From positions 62,001 through 126,000 of the forward strand of contig NZ_RJVQ01000009.1 of assembly GCF_003856525.1 (NCBI RefSeq): 64,000 nt of DNA. Reading direction: 5' to 3'. Below, one piece after another: positions 1-9,263 of this stretch. The notes beneath the pieces were generated by a model. That model had not been told where the DNA came from. It saw only the letters and a program-made list of their open reading frames with translations, and did no database searches. Source of the DNA: Vibrio viridaestus (GTDB lineage: Bacteria > Pseudomonadota > Gammaproteobacteria > Enterobacterales > Vibrionaceae). Each line of letters opens with the position of its first letter. Positions within the stretch are counted from its first letter, which is position 1. The position numbers and the translations under genes were made by a program.

Positions 1-61
1 ATCGATGCAAAAAAACCCAGAAGTGACCAATTTATACCACCTTTAGTAATCGCAACCTCTC

Positions 62-77
62 TACCACCTAAGAGGTA
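62..77. promoter_or_regulatory. Candidate NarL/NarP binding site (7-2-7 inverted heptamers)
   Basis: TACCACC, a 2-bp spacer TA, then AGAGGTA, whose complement is TACCTCT. The right half fits the NarL/NarP heptamer TACYYMT exactly and the left half partly. A 7-2-7 arrangement is the form NarP prefers. It lies upstream of the -10-like TATAAT at 115-120, where an activator would sit, and a NarL/NarP-like regulator is encoded at 9264-9908. A further TACCACC is present at 35-41. The assignment is an inference from the motif and context. Confidence 0.5.
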
Positions 78-90
78 ACCTCTGAATTGA

Positions 91-120
91 TGAAACATAA
101 ACTACTGTTTTAATTATAAT
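91..120 (+). promoter_or_regulatory. Candidate sigma-70 promoter for the cobA-nirBD-narK operon
   Basis: A perfect TATAAT lies at 115-120. The -35 region is poor (TGAAAC at 91-96, 18 bp upstream), as expected for an activator-dependent promoter. The predicted leader before cobA is about 80 nt. Confidence 0.45.
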
Positions 121-208
121 AAATTAATATTTTTTGCGTAACTTTACTTTTGGCATCTAAGTTGCTTTTAGGACTACAACTAGCAAAATTTCACTAAGGG
201 CAACGACA

Positions 209-1018
209 ATGAATAGAGAAAATTCTTTTATTGGTAGCGTAACACTTGTTGGAGCTGGACCTGGCGATCCCGATCTTCTAACAATGAAAGCGATTAAGTC
301 GATGGAACGAGCAGACGTTATCGTATACGACAACTTAGTCAGTGATGCTATCAGAGAGCTATTTCCATTGCGTTGCAAATTAGTCTACGTAGGAAAAGCG
401 AAAGGTTGCCACAGTTATAAGCAAGACGAAATCAACCAACTTATTGCTAATTACGCTCTAAATGGAATGAACGTTTGCCGAGTTAAAGGTGGTGATTCGT
501 TTGTATTTGGTCGTGGTGGCGAGGAAATGCTGTTTCTTGCCAAACAAGGAGTCAAAGTTGACGTGGTTCCAGGTATTACAGCAGCCTCAGGATGTTCTAC
601 CTATTCAAATATCCCCCTCACACACAGAGGGTTGGCACAGGGGTGTACTTTTATCACAGCCCATGCAGATAAAAAATTAGGCATTAACTGGCAAGCGCTA
701 GCTCAACTAGATCAAACATTAGTGATTTATATGGGACTAACCAAATCTGAGGAAATACAAACTCAACTGATAAACGCTGGTATGACTGCAGATAAACCAG
801 TTGCCATTATTGAAAACGGATGTACCCCACAACAACGTACTGTTATAGGCAAGCTATGTGAATTAAGCGACTTAGCGCAGAGCAACGCAATAAAATCGCC
901 AGCGCTAATCATTATTGGTGACGTTGTCACAGTATCCAGTCAGATGGACTGGTTGCAACAGCTTAATAATAAAAACGTGGACAGTTTCTCTGCTGAAACT
1001 TTACGTATCAGTGCCTAA
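209..1018 (+). CDS. cobA: Uroporphyrinogen-III C-methyltransferase (SUMT)
   Basis: Transfers two methyl groups from S-adenosylmethionine to uroporphyrinogen III to give precorrin-2, the precursor of siroheme, which the neighbouring nitrite reductase NirB needs. The 269-aa product has the N-terminal glycine-rich [15 protein letters not shown] and the [21 protein letters not shown] segment typical of tetrapyrrole methylases. It is the stand-alone SUMT form: it lacks the N-terminal dehydrogenase/ferrochelatase part of CysG, so iron insertion must come from another protein. It is first in the operon, 42 bp before nirB. The start follows a weak GGGCAACG ribosome site. Confidence 0.93.
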   Translation: MNRENSFIGSVTLVGAGPGDPDLLTMKAIKSMERADVIVYDNLVSDAIRELFPLRCKLVYVGKAKGCHSYKQDEINQLIANYALNGMNVCRVKGGDSFVFGRGGEEMLFLAKQGVKVDVVPGITAASGCSTYSNIPLTHRGLAQGCTFITAHADKKLGINWQALAQLDQTLVIYMGLTKSEEIQTQLINAGMTADKPVAIIENGCTPQQRTVIGKLCELSDLAQSNAIKSPALIIIGDVVTVSSQMDWLQQLNNKNVDSFSAETLRISA

Positions 1019-1060
1019 CTACACGGCCATGAAATCAGAATAAAGTAAGGAAGCGAATTT

Positions 1061-3601
1061 ATGAGCAAGCAAAAAATCATTGTGGTCGGTAACGGTATGG
1101 TTGGCCATAAGTTTATTGACACCCTAATTCAGTCAAACAGTGACGAGACACAAATCATTACGTTTTCAGAAGAACCGAGACTCGCGTACGATCGTGTACA
1201 GTTAACATCATACTTCACTGGTAAAACGGTCGACGATCTTTCACTAACAAGCGAAGGCTATTACCAAGAGAACGGCGTAAATTATCTTCTCAATGAGAAA
1301 GTAACAAGCATTGATCCAAAATCTAAGTCACTCATTACGTCATCTGGACGATCAGAAACCTACGACAAGTTGGTATTAGCGACTGGCTCATTTCCGTTTG
1401 TCCCACCAATCCCAGGGAATGATAAACCGTTCTGTCACGTATACAGAACAATTGAAGACTTGGACGCAATCGAACATTCAAGTAAAGACAGTAAAGTTGG
1501 AGTCGTTATTGGTGGCGGACTACTTGGTTTAGAAGCAGCAAACGCGATTAAAAACCTAGGACTCGAAACACATGTTGTAGAATTCGCTCCGCGTCTCATG
1601 GCTGTACAGCTTGATCAAGATGGTGGCGATTTGCTTCGCAGAAAAATTGAAGACCTAGGCGTCACTGTTCACACGCAAAAGGCCACGACTGACATCGTTG
1701 ACGGCGCTGAGTGTCGTTATCGCATGAACTTTGCTGATGGGTCATTCGTCGAAACCGATATGATCGTTTTCTCTGCAGGCATCCGTCCACAAGATGAACT
1801 AGCGCGCAATAGTGATATTGCTATCGGTGAACGAGGCGGTATCGTGATTAATAATAACTGCCAAACCAATTACGATGACATCTATGCTATCGGTGAATGC
1901 GCTCTTTGGGAAAATCGTATTTTCGGTCTCGTAGCACCCGGCTATCAAATGGCTAAAGTCGCGGCAAACCATATTCTTGCCAACGAAAATGGTGCCGAGT
2001 TTACCGGTGCAGACATGAGCACCAAACTGAAATTGATGGGTGTCGACGTTGCGAGTATTGGCGATGTACATGGCCAAACACCAGGTGCTTTGTCCTATAC
2101 GTATAAGGACGACATTGAGCAAGTCTACAAACGTCTAATTATCTCTGAGGATAAAAAGAAAATCGTTGGCGCTGTGCTCGTCGGTGATGCTACCGCTTAC
2201 GGTAATTTACTGCAAATCCGTCAGAATGATCTGCCGCTTCCAGAAAATCCGTCTGTACTGATTCTGCCTAATGTAGCAGAAGATGATTCTGCAGGCTTAG
2301 GTATCGATGCTTTGCCTGACAGTGCAGTCATCTGTTCATGCTTTGACGTAACCAAAGGGAAAATTAAAGAAGCTGTTGCTGCGGGCTGTACCACAATGGC
2401 AGCCTTGAAAGAAACGACTAACGCATCGACAGGCTGTGGTGGTTGCAGTGCTTTGGCTAAGCAAGTACTCGATAATGAACTTGAAAAATTGGGTGTCGAG
2501 GTTAATAACGATATTTGTCAACACTTTGCCTACTCTCGCCAGGAGCTAAGCGATATTGTTCGCGTCCATAAAATCAAAACGTTTGACGAACTGTTAGCTC
2601 AATATGGTCATGGATTAGGCTGTGATGTATGTAAGCCGACCGTAGGATCAATTCTGGCTTCATTCTGGAATGATTACATTTTGCAGGATGATCTCATTGA
2701 GCTACAAGATACTAATGACGTTTACCTCGGTAATATGCAAAAAGATGGAACTTACTCTGTCGTTCCTCGTATCGCAGGCGGTGAAATCACACCCGAAAAA
2801 TTGATCGTTATTGGTAAAGTTGCTCGCGATTTCGGCTTATACACCAAAGTAACCGGCGGTCAACGCATCGACCTTTTTGGGGCTCAACTTAACGACTTAC
2901 CCGCTATTTGGACTCGCCTTGTTGACGCCGGTTTTGAAACTGGTCATGCCTATGGTAAATCCGTACGTACAGTCAAATCCTGTGTAGGAAGTACTTGGTG
3001 TCGCTATGGTGTTGGCAACAGCGTCGGTTTCGCTATCGATCTGGAGAATCGTTATAAAGGGCTTCGCTCTCCTCATAAATTGAAATTCGCTGTATCTGGA
3101 TGTACTCGAGAATGCGCAGAAGCACAGTCAAAAGATATCGGTGTAATTGCAACAGACAAAGGCTGGAACTTATACGTTTGCGGTAACGGCGGTATGCGTC
3201 CAAGGCATGCCGACCTTTTGGCAACTGATCTTGATGACGAAACACTGATCAAATACGTTGACCGCGTCCTAATGTTCTATATCCGTACGGCAGACAAACT
3301 ACAACGCACTTCTGTCTGGTTAGAAAACCTTGAGGGGGGTATCGAATATCTCAAAGAGGTGGTCATTGCCGACAAACTTGGTCTAGCCAATGAACTGGAA
3401 TCTGCGATGAAAGACAATCTTGGCAAATATCAGTGTGAGTGGAAAACCACACTTGAATCGCCTGAAAAACTGCGCCGCTTCAGTCATTTCATCAACAGTA
3501 GTGATCGTGATGATGCTCTTGATTTCGTGACTGTTAGAGAACAAAAGTTTCCTAAAAACAAAGCAGATGAACTTGCGATTGAAATCGTTGAAGTTAACTA
3601 A
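1061..3601 (+). CDS. nirB: Nitrite reductase [NAD(P)H] large subunit
   Basis: Cytoplasmic six-electron reduction of nitrite to ammonium with NAD(P)H. In order, the 846-aa protein shows an N-terminal FAD/NAD(P) oxidoreductase module (about residues 1-300, GGGLLGLEAAN), a BFD-like [2Fe-2S] cysteine cluster near residues 425-465 (CSCFD ... GCGGC), a nitrite/sulfite reductase ferredoxin-like half domain, and the siroheme/[4Fe-4S] ligands C641-x5-C647 and C681-x3-C685. All key cysteines are present and the length is normal for the family. The start has a good AAGGA site. It is 26 bp ahead of nirD, its small subunit. Confidence 0.96.
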   Translation: MSKQKIIVVGNGMVGHKFIDTLIQSNSDETQIITFSEEPRLAYDRVQLTSYFTGKTVDDLSLTSEGYYQENGVNYLLNEKVTSIDPKSKSLITSSGRSETYDKLVLATGSFPFVPPIPGNDKPFCHVYRTIEDLDAIEHSSKDSKVGVVIGGGLLGLEAANAIKNLGLETHVVEFAPRLMAVQLDQDGGDLLRRKIEDLGVTVHTQKATTDIVDGAECRYRMNFADGSFVETDMIVFSAGIRPQDELARNSDIAIGERGGIVINNNCQTNYDDIYAIGECALWENRIFGLVAPGYQMAKVAANHILANENGAEFTGADMSTKLKLMGVDVASIGDVHGQTPGALSYTYKDDIEQVYKRLIISEDKKKIVGAVLVGDATAYGNLLQIRQNDLPLPENPSVLILPNVAEDDSAGLGIDALPDSAVICSCFDVTKGKIKEAVAAGCTTMAALKETTNASTGCGGCSALAKQVLDNELEKLGVEVNNDICQHFAYSRQELSDIVRVHKIKTFDELLAQYGHGLGCDVCKPTVGSILASFWNDYILQDDLIELQDTNDVYLGNMQKDGTYSVVPRIAGGEITPEKLIVIGKVARDFGLYTKVTGGQRIDLFGAQLNDLPAIWTRLVDAGFETGHAYGKSVRTVKSCVGSTWCRYGVGNSVGFAIDLENRYKGLRSPHKLKFAVSGCTRECAEAQSKDIGVIATDKGWNLYVCGNGGMRPRHADLLATDLDDETLIKYVDRVLMFYIRTADKLQRTSVWLENLEGGIEYLKEVVIADKLGLANELESAMKDNLGKYQCEWKTTLESPEKLRRFSHFINSSDRDDALDFVTVREQKFPKNKADELAIEIVEVN

Positions 3602-3627
3602 ATCGCGATAATTGAAGGAGAAATAAT

Positions 3628-3954
3628 ATGAGTAACTGGATAACAATCTGCGAATCAACAGCTATCGCTCCTAACACAGGCGTGTGTGCCAAAGTGGGCG
3701 ACAAACAAGTAGCGGTATTTTTTAGCACAAGAACCAATTCATTGCACGCGGTTGGTAATTACGATCCTATTGGGAAAGCGAATATTCTTTCGCGCGGTAT
3801 CGTTGGTTCTATCGATGAAAAAATTTGTGTCGCATCGCCTCTCTACAAACAGCACTTTAGCTTGGAAACTGGCGAATGCGTTGAAAGCCCTGAATATAGC
3901 GTGCCCGTTTATGAAGTCAGAAATAACAACGGCATGATTGAAATAAAGCAATAA
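3628..3954 (+). CDS. nirD: Nitrite reductase small subunit
   Basis: Small subunit of the NirBD nitrite reductase, 108 aa, with a Rieske-like fold. As in other NirD proteins the Cys-His iron-sulfur ligands of true Rieske proteins are absent: the equivalent regions read NYDPIGKANILSRG and SPLYKQHFSLETGEC. It follows nirB closely with a strong AAGGAG ribosome site. Confidence 0.93.
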   Translation: MSNWITICESTAIAPNTGVCAKVGDKQVAVFFSTRTNSLHAVGNYDPIGKANILSRGIVGSIDEKICVASPLYKQHFSLETGECVESPEYSVPVYEVRNNNGMIEIKQ

Positions 3955-3981
3955 CGAGAAATATCACTCTAATACGAATCT

Positions 3982-4006
3982 GGGACATCAAAAAACTTGG
4001 TGTCCC
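3982..4006 (+). repeat. Hairpin between nirD and narK
   Basis: GGGACA and TGTCCC arms, extendable inward with G-U pairs to about 9 bp, around a short A-rich loop. No T-run follows, so it is more likely an mRNA-stabilising or processing hairpin than a full terminator. Confidence 0.4.
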
Positions 4007-4043
4007 TATGAAGATAAATATGCTTACGTAAGGATAAACGAAC

Positions 4044-5513
4044 ATGGAAAGCTCAAAATTTTCACTCTTTTCCTTCACAGGAAAAATGAAGATACTCCAC
4101 TTAAGCTGGATTGCCTTTTTTATCACCTTTGTTGTTTGGTTTAACTTTGCTCCATTACTCCAAATGGTAAAAGAGTCTCTGGGTCTGTCGACTCAGGAGA
4201 TCAAAACACTACTAATTTTAAACGTTGCCTTAACGATTCCAGCTCGTGTACTGATTGGTATGTTTACTGACCGTTTTGGTCCACGAATAGTCTATTCTGC
4301 GCTACTGGCGATATGTTCTATTCCCTGCTTCATGTTTGCTTTTGCTGACTCCTTCATACATGCTGCTATCGCTCGTTTCCTACTGGGTTTCATAGGTGCA
4401 GGGTTCGTGATCGGTATCCGTTTGGTTTCCGAGTGGTTTCCACACAATCAGCTCGGTACAGCGGAAGGTATTTACGGTGGCTGGGGTAACTTCGGGTCTG
4501 CTGCTGCTGCATTCACTCTTCCTACGCTGGCGCTAATGTTTGGTGGCGAAGATGGATGGCGCTATGCTGTTGCAATAACAGGTTTGATGAGCCTACTCTT
4601 TTCAGTCGTGTTCTATAAAACAGTGACAGACACACCGAAGGGCGCAACATACTTCAGACCTAAGCACCTTTCTGCTATGGAAGTAACATCAAAAGGTGAC
4701 TTTTTCTTCCTTCTTGCGATGAAAGTCCCTATGTACGCGGTGCTAGCATTGCTGGCTTGGAAACTCTCACCAACTAACATCAACATGTTATCTGAAGGTG
4801 TGGTAAACGCTATCTACGTGGGTTTGGCTGCTCTTTACCTATTAGATGCTAATCAAGTATGGAAAGTGAACAAATCCATTTTTACAAAACCAGTTGAGCC
4901 AATTCACCAGTATAAATTTAAACAAGTTGCAGTACTGAATGTCCTTTATTTTGCAACATTTGGGTCTGAGCTTGCTGTGGTATCAATGCTACCTCTGTTT
5001 TTCTCAGAAACATTCGAGCTAACACCTGTTGTTGCAGGTATGGTTGCCTCTGCTTATGCTTTTATGAACCTGATGTCTCGTCCTGGTGGCGGTCTAATCT
5101 CAGATAAGTTTGGTCGTAAGTTAACACTGTTAATTCTAACTGCGGGTCTTGCGGTTGGTTACTTCCTAATGGGTCAGGTTAATGGAAGTTGGCCTGTATG
5201 GGTAGCGGTTGCGGCAGCTATGGCATGTTCATTCTTCGTACAAGCCGGTGAAGGTGCGGTATTCGCAACAGTACCTCTTATCAAACGTCGCATGACTGGC
5301 CAAATTGCCGGTATGACAGGTGCTTATGGTAACGTAGGTGCGGTAACCTACCTAACTATCTTGTCATTCGTTTCTTATCAAACATTCTTTTTTGTTATCG
5401 CAGCAACAGCAATTGTTGGCTTCGTAGCTCTCATGTTTATGGAAGAGCCATCGGGTAAAATTGCTGAGGTTAACGACGACGGTAGCGTAACGCTAATTGA
5501 TGTATCAAATTAA
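4044..5513 (+). CDS. narK: Nitrate/nitrite transporter, major facilitator superfamily (NarK/NasA type)
   Basis: Inner-membrane transporter bringing nitrate in, or exchanging nitrate and nitrite. The 489-aa protein has about twelve hydrophobic segments, the MFS loop FTDRFGPR between helices 2 and 3 and its second-half copy ISDKFGRK. It also has glycine-rich segments GIYGGWGNFGSAA and TGAYGNVGAV, which match the two nitrate-signature motifs of the NarK/NRT2 family. It is longer than the E. coli 12-helix NarK because of an extended central loop. It lies 89 bp after nirD in the same operon and a terminator follows at 5584-5612. Confidence 0.9.
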   Translation: MESSKFSLFSFTGKMKILHLSWIAFFITFVVWFNFAPLLQMVKESLGLSTQEIKTLLILNVALTIPARVLIGMFTDRFGPRIVYSALLAICSIPCFMFAFADSFIHAAIARFLLGFIGAGFVIGIRLVSEWFPHNQLGTAEGIYGGWGNFGSAAAAFTLPTLALMFGGEDGWRYAVAITGLMSLLFSVVFYKTVTDTPKGATYFRPKHLSAMEVTSKGDFFFLLAMKVPMYAVLALLAWKLSPTNINMLSEGVVNAIYVGLAALYLLDANQVWKVNKSIFTKPVEPIHQYKFKQVAVLNVLYFATFGSELAVVSMLPLFFSETFELTPVVAGMVASAYAFMNLMSRPGGGLISDKFGRKLTLLILTAGLAVGYFLMGQVNGSWPVWVAVAAAMACSFFVQAGEGAVFATVPLIKRRMTGQIAGMTGAYGNVGAVTYLTILSFVSYQTFFFVIAATAIVGFVALMFMEEPSGKIAEVNDDGSVTLIDVSN

Positions 5514-5583
5514 GGCTGTCGGGAGATATTGTTCTTTACTAATTTAAAATCAACTATATGGTAGAAGTTCAATATCGTTCAGA

Positions 5584-5612
5584 AGCTCAATCTTGTTTAG
5601 ATTGGGCTTTTG
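5584..5612 (+). terminator. Rho-independent terminator after narK
   Basis: AGCTCAATCT pairs with AGATTGGGCT (10 bp with one G-T wobble) around a TGTTT loop, followed by TTT. It separates the transport/reduction genes from the signalling genes downstream. Confidence 0.7.
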
Positions 5613-5654
5613 TTCTTAGAAAAATACAGACTGGCATTGCGTAAGGAAACATGA

Positions 5655-7379
5655 ATGTCAAAGGATGAGAATAGACGAGTCGAATTTTCGGGATGTTCGT
5701 TAACGGGTTCCAGGGAAGAGAATCAGGACGCTTTTATTGTAAAATATCCCACTCAGAATGATGAATTAACGCATAAAGGCATCGTTGCGTGTATTGCAGA
5801 TGGTGTGAGTTGCAGCACGCAAGCTCAGCAAGCCAGTCATACTGCGACAACACAGTTCGTAACAGACTATTATTCAACACCGGCGAGTTGGGGAATTGAA
5901 CGCTCATCCAGTGAGCTACTAAAAAGCCTAAATAGTTGGTTATACAGTCAGGGTAAGGATCACCTCTATCATAACGGGATGGTGACCACATTCAGTGCGC
6001 TGATTATAAAATCCAACACCTGTAATATCTTTCATGTCGGTGACAGCCGAATCTACCTATTTCGCGATAACCTGCTAACCCTTCTGACTAGAGACCATCA
6101 AAGAGTCAACTTCGGCCAGCAGCACTACCTCACTCGTGCTTTAGGTATGGATGAAAAAATCGAAATTGATTATCAAACACTGCAATTGCAACAGGATGAT
6201 CTTCTGCTCCTCACCACCGATGGCGTGCACGAAACACTCACGCACGATGAAATCAAACAGCTAGTATTAAAATCGGATTCAGTCGAAAAGTTGTCTCAAT
6301 CACTTTGCCATTCAGCACTACGTAAAGGAAGTAACGACAATACAAGCTGTGTCGCTCTAAAGGTTAATAGTCTGCCCGAATTTAATTTGACGGAACATCA
6401 GACGAATCTTCTAACGAAAGCAATTCCACCAGCTCTGTCTCAGGGACAGCATCTTGATCATTTTGAAATATTAAAGACCTTGTATGATGGCTCTAGAAGC
6501 CATGTCTACCTTGCCTTTGATACTGAGAATAAGCGAAATGTTGTGATTAAAGTCCCATCGCAAAATTATCTTGATGAACCAGAGACTCTCAAATTATTTG
6601 CTAATGAATACTGGATTGCATCGCAACTCGAAAGCAAACGCGTCTTAAAGATGTACCCATGTAAAGACGATTCGCGTTTTCTCTACCAAGTTTGTGAATA
6701 TATTGAAGGAATTACGCTGAGACAATGGATGCATGATAACCCTCGCCCTTCGATAAGCGATGTTAGAGAAATTATGGTAGAAATCGTTAAGGCCGTTCGA
6801 GTATTTCAACGGGCAGACATGGTTCATCGAGATCTAAAACCAGAAAACATAATGATTACCCGCAACAATCAGGTAAAAATTATCGACTTTGGGGCTGTAG
6901 AAGTAAAAGGTCTCAGTGAAATGCTATCAGAGCAATCAGATACTTTCCCATTAGGCTCCGTTAATTACACCGCTCCTGAATACATAAACACAGGTAAAGC
7001 GACCACCCTTTCAGATTTATTCTCAATCGGCATCATTACGTATGAAATGCTGTGTGGACAACTGCCTTATAACGAACATTCCCAGCAGACTCTTCAACAA
7101 GCCAGACATGTTAAATGGCAATACCATACCATTCAGGAATATCGCTCTGACGTTCCTCTATGGATGGACCTTGCGATTAAAAAAGCCACAGCTGAATCAC
7201 CAAACCATCGTTACCAAGCGCTTGGCGATTTTATAACTGACTTTTTCACCCCAAACGCAACGTTGCTTAACGGTGTTGATAATAAGCCTTTGATAAGGCG
7301 CAATCCCGTTTTATTCTGGAAATCAATCGCTTTAATTGCCATTGCTGTTGCCATTATCGAAGGATTCATGCTGATTTAG
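5655..7379 (+). CDS. Bifunctional PP2C protein phosphatase / Ser-Thr protein kinase, membrane anchored
   Basis: A 574-aa fusion. Residues about 1-245 form a PP2C-type phosphatase: REENQDAF near the start, CIADGVS, HVGDSRIYLF, LLLTTDGVHE and GSNDNTSC supply the metal-binding aspartates. Residues about 265-530 form a Hanks-type kinase with the ATP lysine K299 (VVIKVP), HRDLKPEN with catalytic D393, and DFG with D411. The glycine-rich loop is weak. A hydrophobic segment near residues 548-572 anchors the C-terminus. The kinase and its antagonistic phosphatase sit on one chain, probably facing the cytoplasm. It lies between narK and the NarX-like sensor (14 bp ahead of the latter). Fusions of this kind recur in nitrate assimilation clusters, but I know of no established substrate. 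Confidence 0.9.
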   Translation: MSKDENRRVEFSGCSLTGSREENQDAFIVKYPTQNDELTHKGIVACIADGVSCSTQAQQASHTATTQFVTDYYSTPASWGIERSSSELLKSLNSWLYSQGKDHLYHNGMVTTFSALIIKSNTCNIFHVGDSRIYLFRDNLLTLLTRDHQRVNFGQQHYLTRALGMDEKIEIDYQTLQLQQDDLLLLTTDGVHETLTHDEIKQLVLKSDSVEKLSQSLCHSALRKGSNDNTSCVALKVNSLPEFNLTEHQTNLLTKAIPPALSQGQHLDHFEILKTLYDGSRSHVYLAFDTENKRNVVIKVPSQNYLDEPETLKLFANEYWIASQLESKRVLKMYPCKDDSRFLYQVCEYIEGITLRQWMHDNPRPSISDVREIMVEIVKAVRVFQRADMVHRDLKPENIMITRNNQVKIIDFGAVEVKGLSEMLSEQSDTFPLGSVNYTAPEYINTGKATTLSDLFSIGIITYEMLCGQLPYNEHSQQTLQQARHVKWQYHTIQEYRSDVPLWMDLAIKKATAESPNHRYQALGDFITDFFTPNATLLNGVDNKPLIRRNPVLFWKSIALIAIAVAIIEGFMLI

Positions 7380-7392
7380 ATTTGGACTGACT

Positions 7393-9183
7393 ATGCCATT
7401 GATTATAAAAAAATTAAGCCATTCTGTTGTACTGCGTATCACGTCATTAATGATCAGCGTAATACTCATGGCTTTTATCAGTATTTTTTCGTCTATCTAC
7501 ATGTCCCAGATAAGCGAATTCGATGGAAAAACGATCAACTTATCCGGCTCCCTGCGGATGATGAGTTACCGAATTACAACTCAAGTGGCTGCATTACAGC
7601 AGTCTCCAACAAAAGAAAATTCGGAAAAAGTAGCCACACTCATTAAACGATTCGAAACCCTATTTCGCGATCCCGTTTTAAAGCGAGATTTTTTTCGCTT
7701 TAGTGAGATTCAGCTCCAGCGCGAATACTCGAATGTAAATACCGAGTGGGAGAACGTTATTAAGCCCAAACTGGCTCATGCTGACACTGATTTTGATTTA
7801 GAAGAGTTTCTCCCACACTTGGAAGCCTTTGTCGATTCAATCGACACTCTTGTATTTAGTTACCAGAATGTTCTGGAAGACAAACTTTCTCAACTGAGAA
7901 TGATACAGACAGTGACACTCGCGATTACGCTATTTTTGGTACTTGTGTCGATTTATACAATCCATCGACACATTGCCAGACCGCTAAGAGAACTCACTGT
8001 TGTTGCTGAAGCGTCCTCTAACGGGGACTGGAGCCAACGTTGCAGCGTCAAACGTGAAGATGAGCTAGGTTTACTCTCCCGAACTCTAAACAAAGCAAAT
8101 GAGAGTATTCAGACAATTCACAATGATCAGGAAAAACAAATCCAGGCGAAAACGCATGAACTGAGAAAGAACAATGAGATTCTTACCTTTTTGTATAACG
8201 TCGCTCAACAAGTCAATGAATCGCACAGTGGAAGGTTAAACTACCAACAAATCCTGAATGAATTAGTACTCGTAAGTGATATAGAAAGAATAGAACTTAA
8301 ACTCTTTTCAGACACAAACTCCGTCCCCTACCAACAGGTATTGGCGACGAATCAAATACCTCACAGCGATAATTCTTCCAGCCTTGTTTTTACCATTGGT
8401 AAAGCAGAACTGGCTTACGGTTCAGTTACAGTTTTCCACCCAACAGCTAAACCAATAGATCGTTGGCAAACAGATCTTGTTCAGTCATTTGTTGATCAAA
8501 TAGCAATGGCATTAAGTCTTAGTCATTACCATGATCAGCAGCGCCGAATCGCTTTGTTAGACGAGCGTTCAATTATTGCCAGAGAACTTCATGACTCCTT
8601 AGCACAGTCACTTTCCTATTTGAAAATACAAGTCACGCGCATAGAACGTGGAATGAAAGACGAAATCGTCTCAGATAAAATAACCAAACCCGTTTCGGAA
8701 TTAAAAGAAGGATTGATTTCAGCTTATCGACAACTACGCGAACTTCTCACTACGTTTCGTCTTCAAATCGGCAACGGTGGTTTACAAGACGCATTGACGA
8801 ATACGATTCAGACACTGACAGAGAGAAGTCAAATAGAAATAAAACTGCAGTATGACTGCAATCATATTCCTTTTGAGCCAAATGAAGAAATACACCTTTT
8901 ACAGATCACGAAAGAAGCACTGCAGAATGCCCTCAATCATTCTAAGGGTAATCTCGTGGTCATCACTCTCACAGAAGCTGAAAATAAATCAATTCATCTC
9001 AGAGTAAAAGACAATGGAATTGGCATAAAACATAAAGAACAGCAATTGAATCATTACGGCACTGAAATTATGCAGGAACGGTGCCGCTCACTGAACGGGG
9101 ATTTGAAAATAATAACGCCAGAAGATGGTGGTACCGAAGTAAATCTGAGCTTTATGCCGAATTATCTCAACAAATCAGTTTAA
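7393..9183 (+). CDS. NarX/NarQ-type nitrate/nitrite sensor histidine kinase
   Basis: A 596-aa sensor kinase. It has TM1 at about residues 12-36, a periplasmic four-helix domain holding the nitrate-binding P-box (LSGSLRMMSYR, about 50-60), TM2 at about 172-192 and a HAMP segment (ARPLRELT ... DELGLL). A cytoplasmic GAF-like linker lacking the NarX cysteine cluster follows. The HisKA_3 dimerisation helix ARELHDSLAQ carries phospho-acceptor H400, and the C-terminal ATPase has VKDNGIGI and GTEIMQERC. It should phosphorylate the adjacent NarL/NarP-like regulator when nitrate binds. Whether it is closer to NarX or NarQ cannot be settled here, so no symbol is given. Confidence 0.9.
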   Translation: MPLIIKKLSHSVVLRITSLMISVILMAFISIFSSIYMSQISEFDGKTINLSGSLRMMSYRITTQVAALQQSPTKENSEKVATLIKRFETLFRDPVLKRDFFRFSEIQLQREYSNVNTEWENVIKPKLAHADTDFDLEEFLPHLEAFVDSIDTLVFSYQNVLEDKLSQLRMIQTVTLAITLFLVLVSIYTIHRHIARPLRELTVVAEASSNGDWSQRCSVKREDELGLLSRTLNKANESIQTIHNDQEKQIQAKTHELRKNNEILTFLYNVAQQVNESHSGRLNYQQILNELVLVSDIERIELKLFSDTNSVPYQQVLATNQIPHSDNSSSLVFTIGKAELAYGSVTVFHPTAKPIDRWQTDLVQSFVDQIAMALSLSHYHDQQRRIALLDERSIIARELHDSLAQSLSYLKIQVTRIERGMKDEIVSDKITKPVSELKEGLISAYRQLRELLTTFRLQIGNGGLQDALTNTIQTLTERSQIEIKLQYDCNHIPFEPNEEIHLLQITKEALQNALNHSKGNLVVITLTEAENKSIHLRVKDNGIGIKHKEQQLNHYGTEIMQERCRSLNGDLKIITPEDGGTEVNLSFMPNYLNKSV

Positions 9184-9219
9184 GATGAGTAAGATAGAGG
9201 TCGCACTATAATAAAAGAT

Positions 9220-9234
9220 GCGCGGACTCCGCGC
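9220..9234 (+). repeat. GC-rich hairpin between sensor and regulator genes
   Basis: GCGCGG and CCGCGC arms with a 3-nt loop ACT, followed by only three T. Possible partial terminator or mRNA stability element between the sensor and response regulator genes. Confidence 0.4.
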
Positions 9235-9263
9235 TTTACACGGAAGAGTAAAAGGAGTGAAAT

